From NCBI RefSeq assembly GCF_932526225.1, contig NC_064040.1, forward strand, positions 9,715,356-9,775,355: a DNA stretch of 60,000 bases. Reading direction: 5' to 3'. This document shows, one piece after another, positions 21,001-33,000 of this stretch. A program made the position numbers and the translations under genes. The notes beneath the pieces are model-generated. The model was given only the letters and a program-made list of their open reading frames with translations, was not told where the DNA came from and searched no databases. This DNA is from Nematostella vectensis (lineage: Eukaryota; Cnidaria; Anthozoa; Actiniaria; Edwardsiidae). Numbering within the stretch: position 1 is the stretch's first letter; each line of letters opens with the position of its first letter.

Positions 21001-24000
21001 TTCACGTGGTCATCATATGTCTTTCACTTGGTTAACACGTGTCTTTCACGTGGTCATCACGTGTCCTTCACGTGGTCATCACGTGTCATGTTATAATCAG
21101 TAAAATCACCTTTTTCTTCAAAGTGTTAAAGTTGTCGATGATTACGCCAACGAACAGGTTCAATACGAAAAATGAGCCGACGATAATAAACACCACAAAG
21201 TATGCGTACGCAATCAGGTTTGCCTCGTATGACGGCTGCTGGTCAATCTGTAAGAAGAAGACATTGTACTTTAGACTAAACACCTATTTTCGGTGAGCCT
21301 GGAAGTACACAGATGAACAATATAGGAGGACGATGGATAAAGAGCGAGGCGGAAAGGATGTTTCCGGGTGACAAGTCTATGTGGATGTCAAGAAAGAATG
21401 GAGAGAGACAGGTGTGACAAGTCTATGTGGATGTCAAGAAAGAATGGAGAGAGACAGGTGTGACAAGTCTATGTGGATGTCAAGAAAGAATGGAGAGAGA
21501 CAGGTGTGAAAAGTCTATGTGGATGTCAAGAAAGAATGGAGAGAGACAGGTGTGACAAGTCTATGTGGATGTCAAGAAAGAATGGTGAGGGACAGGTGTG
21601 GAAAGTCTATGTGGATGTCAAGAAAAAATGGAGAGGTACAGGTGTGACAAGTCTATGTGGATGTCAAGAAAGAATGGAGAGAGACAGGTGTGAAAGGTCT
21701 ATGTGGATGTCAAGAAAGAATGGAGAGGTACAGGTGTGACAAGTCTATGTGGATGTCAAGAAAGAATGGAGAGGGACAGGTGTGAAAAGTCTATGTGGAT
21801 GTCAAGAAAGAATGGTGAGGGACAGGTGTGAAAAGTCTATGTGGATGTCAAGAAATAATGGTGAGGGACAGGTGTGAAAAGTCTATGTGGATGTCAAGAA
21901 AAAATTGAAGGGGTACAGGTGTGACAAGTCTATGTGGATGTCAAGAAAGAATGGAGAGAGACAGGTGTGAAAAGTCTATGTGGAAGTCAAGAAAGAATGG
22001 AGAGGGACAGGTGTGAAAAGTCTATGTGGATGTCAAGAAAGAATGGAGAGGTACAAGTGTGACAAGTCTATGTGGATGTCAAGAAAGAATGGAGAGAGAC
22101 AGGTGTGAAAGGTCTATGTGGATGTCAAGAAAGAATGGAGAGGTACAGGTGTGACAAGTCTATGTGGATGTCAAGAAAGAATGGAGAGGGACAGGTGTGA
22201 AAAGTCTATGTGGATGTCAAGAAAGAATGGAGAGGGACAGGTGTGACAAGTCTATGTGGATGTCAAGAAAGAATGGAGAGAGACAGGTGTGACAAGTCTA
22301 TGTAGATGTCAAGAAAGAATGGAGAGAGACAGGTGTGAAAAGTCTATGTGGATATCAAGAAAGAATGGTGAGGGACAGGTGTGAAAAGTCTATGTGGATG
22401 TCAAGAAAGAATGGAGAGAGACAGGTGTGACAAGTCTATGTGGATGTCAAGAAAGAATGGAGAGGGACAGCTGTGAAAATCTATGTGGATGTCAAGAAAG
22501 AATGGAGAGAGACAGGTGTGACAAGTCTATGTGGATGTCAAGAAAGAATGGAGAGAGACAGGTGTGAAAAGTCTATGTGGATGTCAAGAAAGAATGGAGA
22601 GGTACAGGTGTGAAAAGTCTATGTGGATGTCAAGAAAGAATGGAGAGGGACAGGTGTGAAAAGTCTATGTGGATGTCAAGAAAAAATGGAGAGAGACAGG
22701 TGTGAAAAGTCTATGTGGATGTCAAGAAAGAATGGAGAGAGACAGGTGTGACAAGTCTATGTGGATGTCAAGAAAGAATGGAGAGGGACAGGTGAGGGTA
22801 CGAGTACATTAGTAGCGTTATGCATGCATCACACTTTTCGTATCATAAGCATACTATTAATCAGGACCCCAGAAAGTCTAAAGAAACTTTGGTCGAATTT
22901 ATAGTATCTGCCCCCCTCCGTCCCAACCTCCGTCCCCACCTCCGTCCCCACCTACACAAAACTTTCCCCACAGACCGAATATCTAGGGTGTACCTATTGT
23001 CTAGTACCTTAGTCGAATCCACAGCGTCTGCCATAACCTCCATCCACCCTTCGTATGTTGCCTGGAAGAATGTTAAAATTAAAAGCATTTTGAAAAAAAT
23101 TATGACGTTGTTCACATTAGTTGCCAGTATAGGGCTCAATGGGTTAAATATACCAAACCTTACTTATTTATAGCAGTTCTAGGAAGCTGTTAATAAAATT
23201 TTCAAAGTTAACATTATTAGCCGAAAATGGTCGGCATAGGGCTCAATGGGTTAAATATACCATACCACACTCATTTATAGCAGTAGTAGGAAGCCGTTAA
23301 GAAAGTTGTCAAGGCACAAGGTTAATATTAGAGGCCGGTAAAGGCTGGCATATGGCCCAGCGGGTTGAATATACCAAGCCACACTCACCACTTGCAGCAG
23401 TGCTAGGAAGCCATTTATGACGTTGTCGAAATTCACGTTAGCGTTTACCCATCTGTAATCCGGGTGGTCCAAACAAGCGGTCTTGTTCGGTATTACGCTA
23501 GGTGACAGCTTCTCGTCTTCTGCGTTCACGCACTTGTAGAATTTACCTGAAAAACATTACATCATTGATACAAATCTACCTGGAAACATTACATCATTGC
23601 TAGGAATCTGCCTGGAAACATTACATCATTGCTAGGAATCTACCTAGAAACATTACATCATCGCTAGGAATCTGCCTGAAAACATTACATCATTGCTAGG
23701 AATCTGCCTGGGAACATTACATCATTGCTAGGAATCTGCCTGGAAACATTACATCATTGCTAGGAATCTGCCTGGAAACATTACATCATTGCTAGGAATC
23801 TACCTAGAAACATTACATCATCGCTAGGAATCTGCCTGAAAACATTACATCATTGCTAGGAATCTGCCTGGAAACATTACATCATTGCTAGGAATCTGCC
23901 TGGAAACATTACACCATTGCTAGGAATCTGCCTGGAAACATTACATCATTGCTGGAAAACAGGGGTGATAGCATTGCATCATTGGTAATTATTGCGGGTC

Positions 24001-27000
24001 ATGTTTAGTCAGTTGCGCACCTCTGACACTCGCGATACGATAAGGTGTCCTAAATTAAAGAGGGGCTTTTAAAAGTAATGTACACTTTTGTCCTTGAAGG
24101 ACCTTGCATCAAAGGTCAGAGACGCACAAAGCAATGGACTTGGTTGTGGAATACAATACTTCACTAAAAAATGCGTTCTGTCCTGTTTTTATATATTTCC
24201 CTTGCAAGTTATATATTCCCCTTGGGCCACCCCCCCTGGCTACGCCCCTGAGTTCACTAATTATTGATGTATTGCGCTCGAGACAGGCCAGATACTCTCA
24301 CCTGCGAAAAGCTGCACGCCTGAGATGCTGAACATGAGCCAGAAGAGCATGGAGACAACGAGCACGCTGCCAATCCCAGGGATCGCCGCGAACAGCGCGT
24401 TAATGACAACCTGTCGACAGCAAACGTTAATGTGTTTATGTTGGGCATTCGGAATTCGCGCCTCGCGCGTTCCCTAGAGGTTCCCTCGTGCCTATACATT
24501 TAGCTAATTACATTCGCCTTTTACTTGAACTCACCGGTTTTGCATATCGCGGGGTTATTTCTCCAGTTTTCTGCTAGTTGTACATTGACATGTTTGACAT
24601 ATTCTATTCACATTTACATTTGTAATTTGTTCTCACTCTTGTATATGGTCTCCAATAAACTGGTACGTATCACACAACAATGTGCTGTTTTTTTGTTGAA
24701 TAGACAATATTAACATTTGTGCCACGCATGAGCCAAGCAGTTCACATGAATGTGGGAAGTGTTAGTATATTAAATCCAGCAAAGGAATCCACTATATCTC
24801 TTACGACAAATACATTTTGAGGACTGAGCAAAATAGAATATTGTTTGTTGTTATAGTACCTTCATCCCACCAAGTCTGGAGATAGCTCTAAGCGGTCGCA
24901 GTCCCCTAACGGTCCGAAATGACCGGAACACGGAGAGGTTTGGGTTCTCGAACAAGCAAGCCACCGAAACCTGAGAACAGAAGAGGTAGCTTTTATTAGG
25001 TTACAGCAGCTCGTGTTTAAGGAATTTAGCTACAACATTTTGCAGAAACGTTTTGGCCGAATACGTAAGATTTTATTTTTCTGTAAAGTACGTCCCCCTC
25101 TGCGATGTTGAGCAACACGTGGCACATGCTTGGAACATAACATTCAACGAAACCCTGGATAATTAGGACCCCTCAATAAACTAAAACCTAAGTAATCAGG
25201 ATCCCTCATTAAAGCGAACCCTTAATAATCATGACCCCTTAATAAATAAAAACCTTAATAATCAGAACCCCTCAATAAATCAAATCCTTAATAATTAGGA
25301 ACACTCAATAAACCAAACCCAAGATAATTAGGACCCCTCAGTAAGCCGAGCCCTAGATAATCAAGACCCCTTAATAACTCGAACCCTTCAAAATCAAGAC
25401 CCCTCAATAAACCGAACATAAATAATAAAGTCCCCACAATAAAACCGAACCCTAAATAATCAGGACCCTTAACTCGAAGCTTCTTAAAAAAGGCTATATC
25501 TTTGTGCACAGGGCAGAAGGGGGGTCACCGATGATCGTAAATGACACATACCGAGACTATAAGTGCGTCGAGACAGTTCCAGACGGACGTGAAGTAGGAG
25601 ACGAAGCCGAAACCGATAACCTTTAGGATAAACTCCAAGCTGAAGATGGCGGCGAACAGAAAGTTCAGGAAGTTAAGGGCGCGTTCCAGGTCGGGCTTCT
25701 GATGAAGATGAATGTCTTCGAACACCTAAAAGGGTAACAACGGGCTTACAATGCAAGCGGTCTTTCGGCAGCAGTTCCCAGAAAGCACCCGGTGCCCCCT
25801 CCCCCCCCCCCCCAAAAAAAAAAAAATAAAAAATATGTTTCTGTATCGTGCCCCCCAAATATTTCAAGGCCTGCTAGAGTACTGGCAAGCACTACTAGGG
25901 AAGGGTAGCATGACTAGGAAAGGGTAACCCGACTAGGGTAGAGTAGGTAAAGAGTCATCTAACTTACCAGTGTAAAACTGCTGACCATGACGGTGAACAA
26001 GATGAACCACTCAAAATAGCGATGCTCGACAAAACAGCGCACGCGGCACCGAAACTTTAGCCAACAAAAGTGCTGCTGGCCGGAAGTGCAGCCGCAGGCA
26101 TTCATGCAACATTCAGGAAAGCAGTCGTCAATTTCCACGATGTAGCGCTTGGTGTTTTTGTTGTTATTGACTGCCTGCGTATACTCGTGGCTACATCGAG
26201 AAATCTTTTCGCCTGGGAAAGAGAAACGCAAAGAATGAATTCCTTGTAGTATTGAAAGAGTGACTAGCATGCGTTGCGCCACTGACTAGCGTGCATTGTG
26301 TCACCAAACACTTGACTACCATGCATCGCGCCACAAAACACTTGACTAGCATGCATCGCGCCACCAAACACTTGACTAGCGTGCACCGCGCCACCTCACA
26401 CCTGGCTAGCCTGCATCGCGCCACCCGATGTGACTATAATGCTCTGCGCCACCCCTGACTAGCGTGCACCGCGCCACCCGACATCTAACAAGAATACACC
26501 GCGCCACCTGTCTAGCATGCACCGCGCCACCCGAAATTGACTAGCATGCACCGCGCCATCTGACACGTGACTAGCATGCACAGCCCCGCACTGAAAACAA
26601 TGCAGTGCGCTGTCATCACGCTGGGTAAATCAACAAGGGGGGTCCAAAAATCAAATTATCTTCACGTTGCTCCTTATGTATGCCATCCTAATTCACTGTC
26701 TGTGGGGGAGGGGAGGGTCAGTGACATTGAGACAAATGCGGGCCTTACATGAGCACGAGCGGCTTGATGAGGTCGATGACGTCACGCTGGTATATGGTAC
26801 GATGGAAGATGCTGAAAAATGACCATGACAATGACTTCACACACAGTGCTTTGCACGATTAGACGAACCTCGATCTCACGTAGCCATTGATCCAAAACGA
26901 GACAATGCTCAATTAAATGCAGTCTCAGTACAAGAACCAGCCAGTCTTGAGCACGCTTGGCCTCCGTTTTAAAAGCCGTCTGGCTTTTAGCAAATATGTG

Positions 27001-30000
27001 CATAACGGCGTTTGTTTGATAGTGTAACAAGGTGCATAAATACATGGTATTAGTGATGGTATAAGATACTTTCAGAAAACGGTAAAACTTAACCAGAAAA
27101 AAATCACGTTTTTTTACAGCGCGAGTCTACCTCATAGCGAGAATATCAATATGAATGAATGAACAAGGTATAAACCTTTTTAACAGCCATGCCTCAATCA
27201 ATTTCAGCCGAATTCATACGTTTGCGTATCAATTGCCAGTGATATTGTCAAATGGCCTATGGTCAGCCGTTGAATTGTTTTAGACATAGCTAGTAGAGGG
27301 GTATCCTACTCTACTAACTATGTTATTGATTAGTTAATTGACAGTTGCTATGCGCCATTGATTGTTGTAGACAGTTGATTGACTGTCGCTATGCACAACT
27401 GATTGGTTTAGATAGTCGATTGACTGTCGCTTTTTTCCAGACAATACGTTTTGAATTTTCGGCGATCGCGAGACTATAAAGGTAACAGAGGCAACAAAAA
27501 TGAGCCATAATGGGGAGATGTGGAGTCGTGCGCAAATATGGATTCAACTAACACATTTCAAGGCCCCCTGTCTTGTTGAGTGTTTTATCTGTTGGATACA
27601 TACTAGGTACTGGCTCGGACAAGCGGTTTTTCTGGGCAACTGTGAACTTCTCCTGAAGTGGTGACGTCATGCCTTGTTCTGGTGCGCCACTGCTTTCCAG
27701 CACCTTCACCTATGAGTCAAGATAAAATATCACATTAATCCTACGACAAGTTAATATCAGTTAACCTACGAGTCAAGATAAGATATCAAATTTTCCTACA
27801 AGTCAAGATATCACATTTATCCTACGAGACAAGATAAGATATCAGTTAAACTACTAGTCACGATAAGATATCACATTTTCCTACAAATCAAGATAACATA
27901 TCACATTTAATGATATCATCTATCGCCATACATGGTTTACTAAACTATTCTATCTCCCGTGGTGTAACAAGGAGACGATTCCATGAATAGTACTACTGAC
28001 CTGGTAGAACTTGTATCTCTCGCTGAAGGTGGCTACGTACATGCGCGTTTTGCGTGTGCGCGTGAGGTGGGCGAGGCACGAGCAGGGGTTGACGTACGGC
28101 TGCTCTGATGCCTCTCTGTGCAGATCTTCCTCCTTCTTGGCGAACGAGTTCAACAACAACGCTACAAACAGGTTCAGCACCTGAAAACAAATCACAAACA
28201 CTTTATCAACCTAGTGTACGTAGTACAGTTAACCCTCGCTATTAAGGACACCCTCGGGACCTTAGTCTAGTGTTCGTAATACAGTCAACCCTCGCTATTA
28301 CGGACACCCTCGGGAACTTAGTCTGGTGATCGTAATACAGTCAACCCTCGCTATTACGGACATCCTCGGGACCTTGCCCTGGTGTTTTTAATACAGTTAA
28401 TTCTCAATATTACGAACACCCTTGGGACCTTGCCCTGGTGTTCTTAATACGGTCAACTCTCAACATAACGGAAACCCCCGGGATTTAAGTATAGTGTCCG
28501 TAATACAGTCAATTCTCAATATTACGGACACCCTCGGGACCTTAGTCTAGTGTTGTTAATACAGTCAACGCTAAATGTTACGTACACCCTCGATACTTAA
28601 GTCTAGTAAATAGATGCGATGGAAGGCCGATCGGTGGAAAAAAGTAGGTTTTAACAAAAGGATAAGAGAACAAAGAGAACTCACGATAAAGTTACCGACG
28701 ATAAGAGCCGGCAGGAAAAACAGCAGCGCCGCGGTGTTGGTGACCCGCATACAGTCCCATAGAGGCTCCACCCACTCGCTGCACAGGATCCGAAACACCA
28801 TCATAAAGGAGTGCGTGAAATCTGTGAAATTCCATCTCGGGATACCTCGTGAGCCGAACGCTTCAGCGGTATAATGCGGTCCAAAGACGCGCATGCCCAC
28901 TACAGCAAACACGTAGATGATGACGCCCAGGATGCACGTGATGTTAAAGATCGGGTCGACGCTATGCGCAATTGCGCGGATTAACTTAGCCATCGTCTCC
29001 CAGGACTGTGCCAGGTACAGCACGCGAAGCTTTACACAAAACAGAAGGGAAGTGTTTAATCAATACAAGTAGCTGAAAACTGAATCCTCTTGTAACTACG
29101 GTCAACCCAAAACTGGTACTTGATTTGGCCAAATTTTCGACTTTTGACGAAAATTTGGCATGGCCGAGTACCAGGTTTTGGTAGACCGTATTCATTACTC
29201 TCAGGGGCGGATTCAGGATTTCAAAATGGGGGGTGGATGATGGCCGGATAGACGGCTTTTAACTGATCACGTGGAGTCTTGGTAGACCACTACATACATA
29301 CTTCGCGCTGAATTGGATTTGTCGCGTCAGCAAAGTCAAGCAGGCGAAGGCACATGGACAGTACCTCTAGTCCCTCAGACTCTTATTTTCTTCAAACGAG
29401 GTAACTTTTTTTCGTCAAAAAGGGGGGTGGATATCCATCCAATCCACCCCCCCTCGTATTCGCCCTGACTCTGGTTAACGAACACGACTATTTAGGTATT
29501 TTGATTGATTTCCTTATAACTAGGCACTAACAATAGGTATTGCACCGCTCCCCATTAGACTTACCAGTCGTAGTATGCGGAATATACTGACGCCCGTGGA
29601 AGTACCTAGGAAGTAGGCGACTGCGCTAGTTATGATGATAACGCTGTCAAACAAGTTCCACTTGTTGCAGATGTACTTAACCAGCCCGAACGCGAATATC
29701 TTGACAATCATCTCTAGTATGAATAAACCCGTGAAGATCTGAGAGGCAAAGAGCAAATGAGAAGCTCATGGGCAGCGATATACGTGTTCAACAAAAAGTT
29801 TGAAATTCAACTCATAATACAATTTAAAAGACTAGCACCCAAAACAATAACAAAGTGGCATTTTTATGCAACTCTTCCATGTGAACCGAAAGAAACGATT
29901 ATCGATTGCGATAGCATGATATAGCGAATGGTGTTATCAAGCACATGTTGAATGTATGAGGACTTGCACAACTTTTTACATATTTTATGACATCATAAAA

Positions 30001-33000
30001 CACATCTTCAACAGGCGTGTACATAGGGGGGTGCGCAGGGTGCGCGCATCCCCCCTTGGCCGCGAAAAAGTGGGTCATTTCTTATAAAGGAATCTTCAAA
30101 TACTGTGCTTTTTCCATATGATACCCATGACTGCGCCCCCCCCCCCCCCCCCCCCTCTCATCAAATCCTGGGTAAGCGCCTGTTTAATGTTATGAAGATA
30201 TTCAATAGAACACCGACATGGCGGAAAAACCTGGAAAACGCGCAATTCCAGATAGAGAGAGAAGACACAGTTTCTTCAGTGGCTATAGGTTCCTTGTATT
30301 ACGGACTGATCTTAAAAACAAAAATAACGTGAGGCCGAAGTGCACATAACCAGATTTTGGCTTTTTAAGATAATTTTTCCTTGATCATCATTGCCCTGTG
30401 TATCAGCTCAGGGACGAAAAGCTCAAATTTCAATGACACTTTACAAAAAGCCGCATCAACTTAAAAAAAGTCGCACATGATATTTTGTTTGCTATAAGTT
30501 ACTAAGTACTCAGAGGAATTATCCGCTTTATTCGATGTGAAGTGGGCTTATTTGAAGCGTCACGTCATGTTTTTCCGTCATGTCTAGAACACCCAATCAG
30601 TCTGATGACGTCATAAAACACTTGTTGATTGTAATGAGGACTTACAACCTGTCATGAATTTAATGAATACACAACACCCTCGGATGAAAAAAATAAGTTG
30701 GCCCGATTCATACGTCGCATGCCGTACCGAGTCTAATTGTCTATTTGTATCGACACAAATACATAGTGTTCAACGTTGATTCAGACGTCGCACTAAATAC
30801 GTCGCGTTCAATAGATTGTGATGAGTAGTAAAAGTTAACTTGATGCGGAGTTTTTGTTGCATAAAATGAAAAAATACTGTACTTGATTCGGCAGATCAGA
30901 AGCTCTACGTTCGAAAATTTGGTGTCATGCTTTTGCCGTGCAACCGTGTTTAGTGCCGTGCCGAACTTCCGAACTTAAATGATTCAGACTTCAAACTATT
31001 TATGTGCCGAATGAAAAAAAATGCATTCGGTACGGTAGAGGCACGACGTATGAATCGGGCCTTACCGCGTTGAGTATATCGAGCACGAAGGTGAGATCGT
31101 CAGGCATCCCGTGGTAGTACATGGTGAGCACCACGGTGTTCAGTAAGATAAGCCCCGTGATAATCCCATCGAACAGCGGCCGCTGGATGAACTCCACCAA
31201 AGCAGAGCACGCCCGTGACAAGCGTGGGTACTTGGGGCACAAGACCCCCTTCTCTTGGTCTTCGCCCAGGACTATACCATTCAAGCTGGGCGGGGTAAGG
31301 GGTTTCGTCTCCTCTTCCTCCTCGTCTGGGGGGTACAGATGGCTCTCCAGTGGCTCTAGAACTTGAATGGTGTCCTCGTCCGCGAGGTACGACACTGCCG
31401 TCCGCTTGCGCAATTTGCGTTGCGTTTCCTGGAATCAAATGATAAAGTTTATTATTCATGTTAAAGTATCGATGTCGAGTCTTTCAAATTTATTGTACTG
31501 CGTTACCGCGTGATTGCGTTTCTCGTTGACGTCATTGTGTTACAAGTAATGCGTTATTCGTGATTACCTATCCACGTCATGCGTTACCGGTGATTGCGTT
31601 ATCCATGAATGACTCATTATATGATGGTATTACCGTTGATTTTGTGAACCCATGATTGCGCTACCCATGACTGCGTCATCCATGAATGTCTGTCTCATTA
31701 TATGACATAGCCAAGAATGAGTGGACATTCGAGGTGTTAATTTTGTTACCGGCGCGGCGGCATGGTGCCGACACGGTTTATGAGCGCCAAATTTGAATTC
31801 GAGCGTAGCGAAAATACAAAGAAACGGGCAAAAATGGGTCAAATTGGTTCTAATCTCCCTTCGATTTCTCAAAAAGTATATTGAAAAGTTAAAATACATC
31901 AACGGAATATGTAACTAGAAACATTCCTTACTCTAAAAATATCAAAGGTTGAATTTTACGTCTTAACACCGTGTTGGAAATCGAGGTTAGATTTTGAAGA
32001 CTTTTTGGCGATTTCTGTATGGGATTCGGAGATTGTAGTCATTAGCGCCACTTTGAGTTAGGTTTACTCCTAAAACTTCAAACAAGTACTAATATGTTTC
32101 AACGGATTATTTGTCCGGGGTATCCATAGCATGTTTTAAGCGCAAAATGTAAGACACGGGCCTTAACACCGTGTTGGAAACTAACGATCGTGGACCTTAA
32201 TAAGGCGTAATGAGGCAAAAGCTCATTTCGTATTCATTTTGGCAACAGGTGAACTCACTCATAACTCCGCCTCCAGATGTCTCAAGGGAACACAGGCTAA
32301 ACCAAGCCCCGCCTTATGAGTACGAAGGCGCTAGATTTAAAAACCCATAAGCCGCTCTCGATGTATTCTAAGCAAACATCGAGAATTGGGAAGAAGGCTA
32401 AGTTGTCAAATCGGGAGCAAAAGCCGACAACACAAAAAAATACACAAAAAGGTCCGAAAACCTTGAACACTGTTATAATAGTAACGATAAGAAAGCTTAA
32501 ATAAATCCCTGAGCTTGGCACACAAGTTATCTCTATTTGACGAAAAATACCACGTTTGTGTGTGTCGGAATCATAGTGTTTTTAACTTCAAAAGTTGTTA
32601 AGACTGTAGATCGATAAACAGACCCAAAGATCAGAGAAATGAACCTGAAGGTATTACTGGCATTATTAGGAACTCAAGTAGAAGAAAGAATACTTACTAG
32701 AATCTGCAAAACTGAAACAAGAAAAACAAAAGTTATGTTTAAAGTAAATACTTGTGTGGTTTGTTTTGAGGGTCTCATTGTCGCTAACGCGCTTTTCTTT
32801 CAATAAGAGTGCTTTTCAACCCAAAGAGAGGGGCCCTAACAGGGAAAATCGACTCTAAAACAACACGGCCCCAAAAAACTATAATACTACAATCAAAATG
32901 CGATATTTAGAAGTGGTTGGCGCTGCAAAGAAAATATTGACAGCACTGAATTTCGGCGTGTTTGTCACCACCTTAAAAGATAAAGCCGGCCACGAGAACA

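Noticed and set aside
21473-21739. Open frame of 88 codons in the 46-bp array
   Set aside because: Pure product of the tandem repeat; no start context, domain or splice support.
26725-26750. A second MITE end at the exon 15 donor (GTAAGGCCCGCATT), like that at exon 10
   Set aside because: Only about ten bases match the MITE terminus and no inverted partner is present in the intron.
27950-31460. Separate small membrane-protein genes at each open frame
   Set aside because: Their edges are canonical splice sites in matching phase and together they form one channel gene.
32690-32710. 6-nt microexon (ATTCTA) between TTTTGCAG and GTAAGT in intron 9
   Set aside because: It would keep frame, but exons 9 and 10 already join in phase and a 6-nt exon cannot be supported without RNA.
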